Shown here: positions 50,901-62,640 of the stretch, piece by piece
Layout of the letters: each line of letters begins with the position of its first letter
How positions within the stretch are numbered: the first letter of the stretch is position 1
Origin: Lampris incognitus
Lineage: Eukaryota; Chordata; Actinopteri; Lampriformes; Lampridae
Direction: 5' to 3'
DNA length: 64,000 nt
Assembly (NCBI RefSeq): GCF_029633865.1
Contig: NC_079215.1
Span: 50,884,897 to 50,948,896, forward strand
Notes under the pieces: model-generated
Databases searched by the model: none
What the model saw: only the letters and a program-made list of their open reading frames with translations
Told to the model about the DNA's origin: nothing
Translations under genes and position numbers: made by a program

Positions 50901-53900
50901 CTAGGATTTCAATAGTACCTGGACAGTTTCCCCACAGCTGAATACGCAACACACAGTAACTTGGGATCCTGTGAGGAAATATGGGATTGGTTGAACATAG
51001 GTTGGCATCTCTACTACTCGAATACGAAATAAATGTGGATGGATACATTTCTATGCAAATAATGGTGAATAAATGATTTTTTTCTAAAAGTTCCAAGTAT
51101 CCACACTCAACTGTATGAAGAATTAAGTGAACTGCTGTGCACATGTTTACCTCTTTGTATTCATTGATGAGTTTAGTAAGACCGTTGAGCAGCATAAGCC
51201 CCAGAGGCTTATTGGTGTCAGGACATCTAAAAGTAAAAGAAAAATACAATATCAAAAACAAATATACTACATTTTCAGAACAACTACATGGACATAGAAA
51301 CAAATAAGATGAAACAAAAATAACACGTATTATCAGGACAATGGAACAATAGACTTTCTTACACCATGCAGATGTGATGGACAAACTGTAGCGTGAGAGA
51401 CAGCAGCTTGTTGTTGGTGTTGGCTCCAAATAGGCCATCATACACAACCTGAGGAGGGAAAGGAAACCAAACAATGCAGATACACATGGGAGAGGGGGAA
51501 AAATAAAGATGCACCCAAGCAAGTAAAACATATGCAATTGGGCAACTGATTTCCTTTCCCGTTTGATTAAATCTAATACCGGATGAAAGTATTCAAATGG
51601 AATCTCCTCAAAAAATGAACCAGTCAACAACAAAATTTTATCTATCAGAGCTGTTGGGTCTCACAGAAAATATATACAACCTTGTGCACACACAGGCAAT
51701 GTGCATCAACCATCCTACCTGTATATTAGCAGGGAAGCACTCTGCAGCTAGCCGAGAACGTAGGAGGTGTGGTAGGATCTTCATTTTAACTCTGGTGCTC
51801 ACTGGCTCATGTTTCAGCTCCTGCTTCACAGTGCCTCCCTAAAACAAACAAATTCAAAGCACGTCATCATTCATAGGATGACGTGCTTTATACATATATA
51901 TATAAAATAAACAAATAAAATAATCAAGAACAGAGGAGGTCACAAACCTTTGTTTTGAGGGGAATATCCCCCAAGTACACTTTGTACATCTTGTTGATGA
52001 TCACAGGATTATTCCAATCAATGATGCTAGAAAATAACAAAATATTCCCCATTATTTGCATAGAAACTTATACGTCCACATATTCCTCATTTGAGTAGTA
52101 CAGATGTAAACATACAGTGCACCCGGAAAGTATTCACACCCCTTCACTTTCCCCACATTTTGTTTTGTTACAGCCTTATTCCAAAATGGATCAAATTCCT
52201 TTTTTTTCTCATCAATCTACATACAATACCCCATAATGACAAAGTGAAAAAGGTTTTGTAGAAATTTTTGCAAATTTATTAAATATAAAAAACTGAAATA
52301 TTGCATGTACATAAGTATTCACACCCTTTACTCAGTACTTGGTTGAGGCACCCTTGGCAGCGATTACAGCCTCAAGTCTTCTTGGGTATGAAGCTACAAG
52401 CTTGGCACACCTATATTTGGGGTATTGCTCCCATTCTTCTCTGCAGATCCTCTTGAGCTCTGTAAGGTTAGATGGGGAGCATCGCTGCACAGCTATTTCC
52501 AGGTCTTTCCAGAGATGTTCAATGGGGTTCAAGTCTGGGCTCTGGCTGGGCCACTCAAGGACATTCACAGACTTGTCCCGAAGCCACTCCTTCGTTGTCT
52601 TGGCTGTGTGCTTAGGGTCGTTGTCGTGTTGAAAGGTAAACCTTCCCCCCAGTCTGAGGTCCTGAGTGCTCTGGAGCAGGTTTTCATCAAGGATCTCTCT
52701 ACTTTGCTCCATTCATCTTTCCCTCGATCCTGACTAGTCTCCCAGTTCCTGCTGCTGAAAAACATCCCGAAAGCATGATGCTGCCACCACCATGTTTCAC
52801 TGTAGGGATGATATTAGCAAGGTGATGAGAGGTGCCTGGTTTCCTCCAGACGTGACGTTTGGCATTCAGGCCAAAGAGTTCAATCTTGGTTTCATCAGAC
52901 CAGAGAATCTTGTTTCTCATGGTCTGAGAGTCCTTTAGGTGCTTTCTGGCAAACTCCAAGCGGGCTGTCATGTGCCTTTTACTGAGCAGAGGCTTCCGTC
53001 TGGCCACTCTACCATAAAGGCCTGATTGGTGGAGTGCTGCAGAGATGGTTGTCCTTCTGGAAGGTTCTCCCATCCCACAGAGGAACACTGGAGCTCTGTC
53101 AGAGTGACCATCGGGTTCTTGGTCACCTCCCTGACCAAGGCCCTTCTCCCCCGATCGCTCAGTTTGGCTGGGCGGCCAGCTCTAGGAAGAGTCCTGGTGG
53201 ATCCAAACGTCTTCCATTTATGAATGATGGAGACCACTGTGCTCTTCAGGACCTTCAAAGCTGTAGACATTTTTTGTACCCTTCCCCAGATCTGTGCCTC
53301 GATACAATCCTGTCTCGGAGGTCCACAGACAATTCCTTTGACTTCATGGCTTGGTTTCTGCTCTGACATGCACTGTCAACAGTGGGACCTTATATAGACA
53401 GTTGTGTGCCTTTCCAAATCATGTCCAATCAATTGAATTTACTACAGGTGGACTCCAATCAAGATGTAGAAACATCTCAAGGATGATCAGTGGAAACAGG
53501 ATGAACCTGAGCTCAATTTTGAGTGTCATAGCAAAGCGTGTGAATACTTATGTACATGCAATATTTAAGTTTTTTATTTTTATTAAATTTGCAGAAATTT
53601 CTACAAAACCTTTTTCACTTTGTTATTATGGGGTATTGTGTGTAGATTGATGAGAAAAAAAGGAATTTGATCCATTCTGGAATAAGGCTGTAACATAACA
53701 AAAAGTGGGGAAAGTGAAGGGGTGTGAATACTTTCCGGATGCACTGTATGTTCACCATGGGTCTTACCAAATCATTGTCACAGCTCTTATCAATGCGTTT
53801 TTGGCAATGTTTCCACCACTAAAAATGCAGTCAATCTAAAAATAACTACTACCAATAAATTATCAATTAACTTTGCTGTTACACCACCATCTGAATCAAC

Positions 53901-56900
53901 AAATCCTTGCAAAAGGCTTGCACCTGTATTCTCTAAGCTTTCTAATAATGAATGACACAAGAGCACTAAACCAGGATCACTCACAATCACATAAGACAAC
54001 TACTTGCAGATTAAATTTTCTATTCTATGATGAATTTTATTTAGAAATCCTTATCAGTACCATTTTTGACCTCCCATTTTTATTGAAAAAAAAAGTCTTA
54101 TGCTTTGGTTCATTAATGGAGTTGTGTGGGAGAGATGGTTAGATATAAACTAAAGAGCAGGCAAGTTCACAGGCTGTAAGAAAGTTTGTTGCCTGATAAG
54201 GTATGACACTGTGGGCCCTAACCCTGATTATCTAAAAAAGTACACCATTGTAATCCCTGTCTAAAGGGCTCCCCGTTACTTGGAGCCCAGTAAAATACAC
54301 AGGTCTCCTCCCCCTTTAGCAATGCCCCTGCAGGTTGCTCCTACCTTTGTTTGCTTTTCAGCTCCAGGTCAGCCGCGGTGGCCACACTGTGTCGAGTGTC
54401 ACTGGATGCCACCACCAGGTGTACAACCGTCTCCACCTCAGGAACCTGCTCCGCCTCGATGAACTTCACTATGCCCAGTTTACACTGTCACAGATAGACA
54501 GGCAATTAGGAATCCACTGACCTATAGTAGGCAGCTTTCTAACATCAAATCAAAAGAAAGGGTTTTATGCAGTTACACCAGCTCTTTTTATCAGCTTAAC
54601 ACATACAAGTTTTATATCTTGACAATACGTTTCTTCACTGCGTGGTAACATGTGAGCATGTTACGAGGGGTATATCTTAGGACCTTCTTTTTCTTTTTTG
54701 AAAACTTTATTTTCCAATTTTCAAGTTTTTTTGGAACAGGTATACAAAGCACACGAACAACAACAACAAAAAGAAACATGTAGGAATCCCCCCTCCCCCC
54801 AAGGCTAAAAAAAAAAGAAAAGAAAAAAAAAGGACTATGCAGGGATTTCTTATTCCAATTCCACATAATAACCATATTTTTGAAGACGATATAAAGTTGT
54901 ACACATATATCTATAAGTATTGTCGTTACAACCAGGTAAATAAAAAGTACATTCAATAAAAGGGAAAACCTTCAATAAAGTCTATGAAGGACTCCAGGTC
55001 AAAGTAAAGTTTTTGCGGGTTTTACATATTTTATATCGGAGCTTTTCTAAAGGTAGAAAGTACAGCACCTCCCTCAACCACTGCAAAAATGATGGCGCTT
55101 TATTCAACTTCCAGTTAAATAGGATAAGTCTGCGTGCTAGTAATGAGGCAAATGCTAGAGCATTCGCCTGCAAAGTTGTGACCTTACAGTTAGGGTGTGG
55201 TATGCCAAAGATGGCTATGTGAAAATCAGGGTTTATGGTCTGTTTACAGATATGTGAGAATACATTAAATATCTGTCCCCAATAATTGTTGAGGGAGGGG
55301 CATGCCCAGAACATGTGTCCCACTGAGGCGGGACTATGGCTGTACCTCGGACAGCCAGGGTCTGTGGTGGGAAAGATTCTGGCAAGCTTGTCCCCCGAGT
55401 AGTGAAGACGGTGAAGCACCTTAAACTGAATTAACCCATGTCGTATACACAATGAGGACGTATGTATACGGGTTAAGCTGTCCCGCCATGCCTCTTCAGA
55501 AAGCTCTACACCCAAATCTCTCTCCCATGCAGTTTTTGTTTTGTCCCAGGATATCTGTTTCAATCCCAGTATCAGCGTATAAATTATAGAGACCCGTTTT
55601 TTCCGAAAAGGATCCATCTCTAGAATAACATCTAATTGGCTCCTGGGTGGCAGATACGGAAATAAGGGAAACACTTTCTTGGCAAAACTATGGATTTGAA
55701 GGTATCTAAAAAAATTGGGATCTGGGTATGTAGGACCTTCTTTTCACATTGCCTACAACTCCAGTGTGCATTTTACATGTATACATACTTCATGCCTTTT
55801 GCAATTGAATACGTACTTCATCACTACTAAGTATTTTTTTCTCTTCCACTTCCAAGTCTTGTCCATACATATAACCTGCCCAAACTGAGAAAAGACAGTC
55901 AACTGATAGTCCCTGTTATTACAGCTTTTGAGACGATCTTTGACTAAGCTCATGTCAGCTTCTAAACCAACTACTTGCCTACTTGACCCTTTACCAGCAA
56001 AACGACCTCTGGTCTTTCCTGGGACCTTACTACTGGCACTGTTCCCAGCAGTTTAACACAGCTGTGGTTAAACCTCTACTTAAAAAAAAAAAAACACACC
56101 TCGATCCAGGGTCTCTTGATAACTATCGACCAGTCTCTAATCTTCCATTCTTTTCCAAAGTACTAGAGAGAGTTGTGTATCAACAACTTTTGACCCATAT
56201 CGAAGAAAATTATCTATATGAAACTTTTCAATCGGCTTTCAAAGCCTGTCTGAAACTGCTCTGACTAGAGTGGTGAACGATCTTCTACTAGCTATGGACT
56301 CTTGATTCCACTTCTGTGCTTCTACTACTAGACCTCAGTGCAGGCTTTGACACCACTGCTCACTGTATACTATTAGACAAAATAAATTGTAATTTTGGTG
56401 TCTCTGGATTAGCTCTCTCTTGGCTTAAGGCCTACTTATCTGAAAGAACAAATTGTATCTGCTATAATAATATTACATCAATATTCTCTGATGTTACATA
56501 TGGCATACCTCAGGGCTCAGTTCTTGGCCCTCTACTTTTCTCTCTTTATATTTCACCTCTTGGCCAAATTATACGCAGTCATGGAATAATTTTCCATTGC
56601 TATGTTGATGATACTCAGCTGTATGTGCCTATAAGGGCTGATAATCATATTCAAATGACTAATTTAGAAACCTGCTTTGGCTGCTGTGAAAAATTGGATG
56701 TCACTAAATTTCCTTCTTTTAAATTCGGATAAAACTGAGACGCTGATCTTGGCCCTGCTAGACACAGACACCAATTTGATCAAGTAACAATAACAATCGA
56801 CAATTCTGCGATTTCCCAAAGCGTGGCAGCCAAAAATCATGGTGTTAAGGTTGATCCCTGCCTTTCCTTTGATAAGCACATTAAAGAAATCACCAAGACT

Positions 56901-59500
56901 GCTTTTTTTCCAGTTGTGTAACATAGCTAAAAATTGGTCTTTCTTGTCTATGGTTTATGCAAACGCTAATACATGCATTTGTTTCATCCAGACTTGATTA
57001 CTGTAATGTTCTGTTTTCAGGTCTGCCACATGCCAGCACTAAAAGTCTTCAGATGGTTCAAAATAATGCAGCTAGTATGCTAACTAAAACTAGAAAAATT
57101 GACCATATTACACCAATTATTGCCTTCCTTCATTGGCTTCCTAGCCATGTTAGATCAGACTTCAAGGTGCTTCTGCTGACTTATAAAATCTTAAATGGGC
57201 TTGCCCCATCATACCTGTCTTATCTCCTTAAACTGTACATTCCATCTTGAGCCTTTCCACTCTCAAAATACAGGGCTCCTGTGTGTACCCGAAGTTAAAA
57301 AGAAGTTGGTGGCAGGGCCTTTTCTTATCGGGCCCCATTCTTGTGGAATAACCTGCCTGCTAACGTCAGACAGAGTCTGTTGAGTCCTTTAAATCCAAAT
57401 GTAAAACTGATCTTTTTTCCTTAGCCTACAATTAGTTGCCTTTAAGTTGAGAGTTTCACAACCTGTGCTGCATGGCGGGTCGGTTTCTGTCTCAATGAAT
57501 TTACCAAGCACTGTTCTGCCAATGAGATTATAGCGTATTAGAATATTGACTATTGCAAACTGTTCTCTTCTGTCCCATCTTTCCTCTCTCTGAATGATGT
57601 CTTCTCCTTTCTCCTCTTCTGTGTGTGAATGGTGTGATGTTGAGTCTCCCTTATGTGCACGTGCCGTCTGTCCTCTTCCCAGGTTACCATGGTGATGATG
57701 GTCGCCACCTGGACACTGCTTGGCATCCCCCTCGTCACATTTTCTGATTACATATCTTATTAGTGCATACAATTTTGTTATCCTGTTTCAATGTTACATC
57801 CTTCTCTCACTCAGACGTATGGACTAATGTGTTTTTGTTTTTTTGTCTACACGGTGATGGTGGTCACATGGCTCGGGTCCAGGGCTGTTCTGGTGGCGTT
57901 GGGAAACTGCTTGGCATCCTCCTCATCATATTCTTCTTATATATATTTTATAATTCCATTATAATTCTGTTATCCTCTTTCAATGTTGTATTCTGTAAAC
58001 TGTGTTCACACAACATCCATTGCATGTCCGTCCATCTTGGGAGAGAGATTCCCTCTCTCTGAGGTTTCTTCCTATTTTTTCTCCCTGTTAAAGGTTTTTT
58101 TTTTAGGGAGTTGTTCCTTATCCGATGCGAGGGTCTAAGGACAGGATGTTGTGTTGCTATAAAGCCCACTGAGGCAAATTTGTAATTTGTGATAATGGGC
58201 TATACAAATAAAATTTACTTGACTGCTGTCATCCTCTATTCATGACTACCTCCTAGTCGGGGGTCATGTACCTGTTCTAGCTGCTCAGCACTCCACTGAG
58301 CCTCACCAATGACCCTCTTTGCAGCATAGACACTCATCCCAGGGGGAGGCTGGGGGAGAACTTGGCCGGATGCTGCCACTGTCCCAGATCCAGAGCTTCC
58401 CTGGGGGGAGGAGGGGGCAGGACGAGTGGGGGATTCATTCAGCACAAACCTAGAAGATCCAACATGGGGAAAAATTAGAGTGTTCGTTCACATCCAGTAC
58501 AAGTCAGGGATTCACTTGCATTCGATATGAGTCTGGGCTTTGTTAACGTAGCCAAAAACCCTCTGCAACAGCAGTCACTGAATGGATGAGTGATGCAACC
58601 TACAGACTGCTTCTAACAAGATAGGTTTGAGTAAACATAATTCTTCTACTCGTCTTTTTTAAGATTCACTTTTATCTGAATGAAAGCCCAAATGGAGCTT
58701 ACATCATTTATTTAGCCATTAAATTTATTCTTTTTTCATTTTCAACCCATCAGAATCAACTTTATTGGCCAAGTGTGCCTACACACGAGGAATTTGAATC
58801 CGGTTCACAGCAGCTTCTAGCACTTGCACACATCATGCACTACCCCCCCCCAAAAAAAACCCCAGAAGAAATAAGTAAAACAACAACAGGACATTGGAGC
58901 ACCGTACCTGTTGTGCATGTATGCGCAATGCATGTTGCTACTATAGAGTTTTGTTGTAGTTGAAAAATCAACAACCCATGCCCATATATTATATTGCTTA
59001 TATACTATATTACCCATACACTATACCATATACCAATACCGCAACCCATCATGCCCATATGCGATGCTATATACTCCCACTATATTACACTATATTATCT
59101 TATGTACCAAAAATTCACCTACAATCCACCTCACAACATACTATATCATATACCTATTTTACAACCACAACAATAACAGCAATAATTTGTAACTAGTATG
59201 CAGCAGTTGTATGTGCATTTACAATTGTACATTTGTATTGCACAACCATTTGTATTGCACATCTGGTTTAATGAGGTAGTGCACATTGTAGATATGTAGG
59301 TGAGATATCTTGACCGGAGATGGCTATTTGCAAAGTGTCATAGCTACATAATAAGTGTCTATTCCCGCACCATGCTGTTAAGTGTTTATGAGAGAGATGG
59401 CCTGTGGGAAAAAAACTTCCTATGTCTGGTCGTTTTGGTGCACATTGCTCTGTAGCGCTTGCCAGAGGGTAGGACTTCAAACAGACTGTGTCCTGGGTGT

Positions 59501-59538
<38 letters not shown>

Positions 59539-61993
59539 AGTCGTCACACAAGTACATTTAAACATTCTGGCCATTGTTGTGAACCTGGGCCCCTGATGGA
59601 TTCTCCCCGGGATCTTAAAATACCCCAAACAGAAGACTGGTACAAACCCATAAGGCATCAATAGGACATCTAGCATGAACTCCAGCAGCAGCTGCACTGT
59701 CTTTGGCCTCTCTATCAATATGAAAGGGGAAGCATTCTTGGAGGTGTCAGCAGGGTACTTCATATGGTAGAGAGTAGGTATCAACAGATGCATCAGGCTA
59801 GGAGAGGGGAGAAAGTGGTTGCGGTGGAATTATAAAATGTGAACACAGAAAGGAAGAAAGATGGTCAGTCTGTATATAAAGTGAACCACCAGCAGACTTT
59901 CCACACTACATCATAAATCATGCATTAACCTTAGAATACACAAGGTTACACACACAAAAAAAGTTCCTCTCTTGATCAGATGTTCAAAGTGAAATTTTAA
60001 AGTGTCTTACTGTGTGTGTTTCTCACCTGTCCTGCTGTGGTTGTGGCTTTCCCTCCATGGCAGTAAGCAGGGTGGGGGCCAACTCGCACTGTTTGTCTAC
60101 CTCCAAACGTGGGTAACCCATTTTGATATAGATGATGGTGAAATTCTGCAAAATAAACCAAAGGATTGATCATAATACTTCTAAAGTGTAGTATAGAACT
60201 GATAACCCAGCCATATACAGCCACGGGCATAGGACTCATTAGTGGTGAATAAGACACCATCATCAAACAAGGTAAAATAAATAAATAAATAAATAAATAA
60301 ATAAATATATAGATAGAACCACAAATTCAGGGCCTACTCCCATCTGATACCAATTGTTGAAGAAGCAAATCCTTTCTTTCTAGTTGAGGTTATAGTTGAT
60401 AGTGCAAAATGTATATTAAATTATTTTTGAGATCATGTACGATGTGTGTACCTCATCTGTCAGCTGTTTCTGAAATTGCTCTACTTACAGTAATAAGATC
60501 TAACATTCTTGCAAGAGCGGGGTGTACAGTCAGAACCAGGACAAAGGCAAATTGGTGCACTGCTAGTTAAGTAAACATTACACATGTCTGAAATCGATTT
60601 ACAGTGTAAATATAGAACAATACCGTAACAAAAGAGGCAGCTGCAGGGTCTTGGTACTGCACCAGCAGAGTTTCTACTGGAAGTTGAATCTTTGGTCGAC
60701 TCTTTATTCTCTTGTTCAAGTGGACCAACAACTCCATTACCTAGAGTAGGCATATAGAGTAGTCAGCTAAGTGTGAGGCCGGCTGTAATATAAAAATCTA
60801 TGAATCAATTCGTTTCTTGTTGGAAAACAGGCGATAGGTCTAAGTCACTACTCAAAAGAAAGCGAGTCCTAATTCAAACACTTCAGGCTCTAAAACTAAA
60901 ATTACTAATATCAAACATGGCCATAAACAAACATCACAAAAACCAAGTGAGGAAGAGTAGTGCAGAGTATGGAACTCGAAGCATCTAGGCATAAAAGAAA
61001 TAACTTTAGATGTCAGAGGACTTAATTATCTTTTTAAACACAAACGTAATGGTATCCATCTTACTTTCTTCCTTACTCCCTCTTGAACACTGGAGAGTTT
61101 GAGGAGTACAGGAGGTAGAAATTTGGAAATGATGTCTTGTAGCTGTTCGTCGGTTTCTGCATGGCCCAGTCGGAGGAACACACGTTCCAGTTGATCTGGC
61201 AAAAGCAAAATAAACTAGACAGATGGTATGGCCTTCCAGAGTGCCTCTTAAAATACTTTCTTCAATGCTTTTGTGGATGAAACATATATAGAGCATCATG
61301 ATCTTGTATTTTATGGAACTTTTTATTTTTTGTGATCGAATATGGGTGTGCCACAACACTCAACCAAATACTGAACATTTCAGCAGCATCCACAGGTGCA
61401 AAACACGTCGGCTTAAGATATCGTTGAGGGAAAACGTCGTATGAAATTGAAATATAGCATAAAAATCTTAAACATATTCATCCAGATTAGGTGAATAGCT
61501 TTTGCTATGTGTTGCAGCCATCAGCCAGCTGGCATGGCACACCAACAGGCTACCGAATGGGCATACTATGTACGCATTAAACCGCTTCTCTCCACAACAT
61601 TAGCCTAAGAGCACAAAATGACAACCAGACAAATTTGTTTCTAAATACTCTAAACTTCACAACTTTAAAAAAAATACATGACTAACGACAATAACTATGG
61701 TGACACTTTACAAAAACGGTTGTACTTTCACTTTGACCATGACTGGGCAAACGGCCTTCTAACATAATCATGCTAGCTAGCAATAGCTGGTTAGCTGTCT
61801 GCGCTAACATTTTTTTTGCACCATCCTAGACATCTACAGACAGCGTTGTTTCTGAAGCAGTTTGGCTGCTCAAATGACTCAACCCAGCCCTTTAAACACA
61901 GATTCGACTCGTGCGTCCCTAAACCATCTCTAATGCCATTCCAGTCACAAATAACGCGCAGAGAAACTTACTGAGCTCGTCCTGGGCAGCCAT
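35790..61993 (-). CDS. ecpas: ECPAS (ECM29) proteasome adaptor and scaffold, complete, 49 exons
   Basis: ECM29/KIAA0368, a very large HEAT-repeat protein that binds the 26S proteasome, bridges core and regulatory particle, inhibits the ATPase and links proteasomes to endosomes, ER and motor proteins. The start ATG at 61993-61991 opens [20 protein letters not shown] and the TGA stop is at 35792-35790. Forty-nine exons with GT-AG borders and consistent phase sum to 5541 bases, that is 1846 residues plus stop, against about 1845 in human. This length agreement supports a complete intact gene. The translation matches vertebrate ECPAS along its length as recalled from memory, except for a diverged C-terminal tail and one acidic linker. 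Exon coordinates are in the four block entries. The gene is convergent with SMC2 and has no coding overlap with it. Confidence 0.97.
35940..35968 (+). repeat. (CA)n microsatellite near the last ECPAS acceptor
   Basis: A pure CA repeat on the + strand (TG on the ECPAS strand) that ends about ten bases upstream of the acceptor AG for ECPAS exon 49. Confidence 0.95.
39603..40762 (+). mobile_element. Tc1-like transposon (copy 3) in an ECPAS intron
   Basis: Inverted ends CACTGATGAGCCAAAACATT and TGTTTTGGCTCATCAGTG are flanked by TA (39601-39602, 40763-40764). The 1160-base length is normal for this short-ended family. Transposase pieces lie on the + strand in shifting frames between about 39750 and 40630 ([10 protein letters not shown]-like start, [39 protein letters not shown]). 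The first catalytic block reads WSNES rather than WSDES, and a TG expansion interrupts the frame near 40245. It is inactive and antisense to ECPAS, between exons 37 and 38. Confidence 0.88.
40766..40807 (+). repeat. (TG)n microsatellite touching ECPAS exon 37 donor
   Basis: A TG repeat of about 40 bases on the + strand. On the ECPAS strand the donor after exon 37 reads GTACACAC and passes directly into the CA repeat. The Tc1 copy 3 lies on its other side. Confidence 0.95.
42033..42495. repeat. Penelope-like terminal repeats in inverted array (330 bp near-palindrome)
   Basis: 42033-42183 and 42197-42365 are inverted copies around a 13-base loop. The innermost 24 bases (42160-42183 and 42197-42220) match perfectly. 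42366-42495 continues with the same sequence that ends the element at 3083-3213, including GAACTGATTCAACCTTCTTT and CTTACCTGGATTACTGAG. This is therefore a second copy of the terminal repeat family of the Penelope-like element, without its coding part. It lies in the ECPAS intron between exons 34 and 35. Confidence 0.7.
42543..48332 (-). CDS. ecpas: ECPAS exons 20-34 (central HEAT repeats)
   Basis: Exons in transcription order: 48198-48332, 47837-48008, 47496-47668, 47254-47355, 46673-46796, 45092-45237, 44920-44974, 44643-44757, 44475-44543, 44148-44265, 43530-43697, 43313-43392, 43019-43124, 42791-42838 and 42543-42661. Blocks include [134 protein letters not shown] and [15 protein letters not shown]. 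Several are typical alpha-helical HEAT units with a conserved arginine in the turn. Exon 28 ends at 44475, where the frame requires donor GTTAGT. Exon 33 codes for only 16 residues. Confidence 0.94.
45238..46672. other. ECPAS intron 24, nothing recognised
   Basis: A 1.4 kb AT-rich intron with no repeat family or exon that I recognise. Open frames on both strands are short and have no recognisable product. Confidence 0.55.
48747..54484 (-). CDS. ecpas: ECPAS exons 7-19
   Basis: Exons in transcription order: 54345-54484, 51948-52026, 51719-51838, 51363-51448, 51151-51226, 50919-50968, 50757-50823, 50446-50568, 50134-50237, 49775-49898, 49427-49507, 49058-49274 and 48747-48838. Blocks include [103 protein letters not shown] and [12 protein letters not shown]. 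For exon 10 the frame selects the donor GTAAGA (exon ends at 51363) over the GT two bases earlier, because the earlier one would bring in a stop. The intron between exons 7 and 8 contains a Tc1 element. Confidence 0.94.
52115..53746 (-). mobile_element. Tc1-like transposon (copy 4) in an ECPAS intron
   Basis: Inverted ends CAGTGCACCCGGAAAGTATT and AATACTTTCCGGATGCACTG are flanked by TA (52113-52114, 53747-53748). The length is 1632 bases. The inverted repeats extend at least about 90 bases (GGAATAAGGCTGTAACA near the inner side). The transposase is on the minus strand in three frame pieces: 53369-52968 (helix-turn-helix), 53088-52699 (first catalytic [13 protein letters not shown]) and 52712-52332 (second and third acidic residues in QHDNDPKHT and [11 protein letters not shown]). 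At least two frameshifts make it inactive. It lies between ECPAS exons 7 and 8, on the same strand as ECPAS. Confidence 0.92.
54685..55735 (-). mobile_element. L1-clade LINE 3' fragment
   Basis: The minus-strand frame 55674-54982 (230 codons) is the C-terminal part of an L1-type ORF2, after the reverse transcriptase: [40 protein letters not shown] and the Cys/His knuckle [20 protein letters not shown]. It is followed by A-rich 3' sequence near 54780-54840. This family differs from the L1-like copy at 17300-19600. It is 5'-truncated. Confidence 0.8.
55930..58225 (+). mobile_element. L2/Rex1-like LINE, reverse transcriptase and 3' end
   Basis: Reverse transcriptase on the + strand in broken frames: [20 protein letters not shown] at about 56100, [12 protein letters not shown] at about 56318, [20 protein letters not shown] at about 56500, and the catalytic box as CYVDDTQLY (56598-56624), where alanine of YADD is valine. 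Post-RT blocks [20 protein letters not shown] and [20 protein letters not shown] follow. The 3' UTR ends with CTATACAAATAAAATTTACT. It is antisense to ECPAS, in the intron between exons 6 and 7. Confidence 0.85.
58272..61993 (-). CDS. ecpas: ECPAS exons 1-6 (N-terminal region)
   Basis: Exons in transcription order: 61972-61993, 61065-61195, 60624-60740, 60027-60145, 59648-59797 and 58272-58449. Exon 1 has only 22 coding bases and its start follows the context CAAAC before ATG. Recognisable blocks: [96 protein letters not shown] and [20 protein letters not shown]. This region carries the N-terminal proteasome-binding part of the protein, known from the family rather than seen here. The exon 6 linker rich in P, S and G is the usual low-complexity stretch of the vertebrate protein. 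Confidence 0.95.
58750..59490 (-). mobile_element. LINE 3' fragment related to 5690-5890
   Basis: ATCAACTTTATTGGCCAAGT at about 58754 is a common 3' terminus of fish LINEs in minus orientation. The far end (GTCGTTTTGGTGCACATTGC, TGTAGCGCTTGCCAGAGGG) matches the block at 5800-5850. The middle, 58970-59270, is AT-rich. It is 5'-truncated and non-coding, in the ECPAS intron between exons 5 and 6. Confidence 0.6.
59497..59537 (+). repeat. (TG)n microsatellite
   Basis: A TG repeat of about 40 bases with one early interruption, in the ECPAS intron between exons 5 and 6, about 110 bases from exon 5. Confidence 0.95.
60279..60308 (+). repeat. (AAAT)n microsatellite
   Basis: A tetranucleotide repeat of seven units in the ECPAS intron between exons 3 and 4. 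Confidence 0.9.
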
Positions 61994-62640
61994 GTTTGCA
62001 GAAAGTCATATAGCTGTCCCTCCCTGTTTTTAAAGAGTGCCACCGTACACCGGGTGCCACGCCTCTGCTCATGTAACAAGCGGAGGGTAACGCAAGCAAA
62101 CGCTTGTATCTGCGTCTATATTATATGAACGAAACACGCGCAGCATGGTGCATAAGTGTCACCGAATTACGACGCCGATAAATACGCAAAATCACCGGCA
62201 AAAAAAAAAATTTTTTACCAACATGATTTTTGTTATTCAAAGCCCGTATGGATCATTTAACGCAACACTTTGGCAAAATCGCTGTGTGGATTAAAAAAAC
62301 AAACAAAAAAAAACCGTCGTGCACGCGTTAAATATACACATCCCACAGCGCAGGTGCGAGGAAACCCGGCCGCGTCCGAATCCGCTGCCCTCGCACGGGA
62401 TTATCACATCTCACCGTGTGGGGATGGGCTTGAGCCATGGCCGTCGAACCCATCACTTGATATATACGCCTATTAAAGAGGATGACGTAACGTACCCTAT
62501 CGATGCACAGGTTTCGACACAGGCGGTGTGGGACGCGGCCGTTTTCAACAATCCACCACCACCAGCTGTTATGTCAAACAGCTGGACGGAGAAGGCAAAA
62601 GATAAGCAACAGTAGGACGTCGCGTTTCTCAAACAAAAGG
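61994..62640 (-). promoter_or_regulatory. ECPAS 5' flank, putative promoter and first-exon leader
   Basis: Sequence upstream of the ECPAS start codon. It is richer in CpG than the surrounding introns, especially 61994-62170 and 62320-62640, and has no clear TATA box near the ATG, as expected for a housekeeping promoter. A + strand open frame (62319-62615) ends just before a donor-like AAAAG/GTAACG at 62639-62640. That could mark a non-coding or short first exon of a divergent gene, but I do not recognise the translated product. Confidence 0.35.

Noticed and set aside
51363-51366. Earlier GT as donor of ECPAS exon 10
   Set aside because: Using the GT two bases earlier puts the next exon into a frame with a stop. 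The donor GTAAGA restores the family sequence.
57389-57772. Minus-strand open frame of 127 codons with a His-rich part
   Set aside because: It lies antisense within the 3' region of the L2/Rex1-like LINE, lacks family similarity and is not part of any ECPAS exon.
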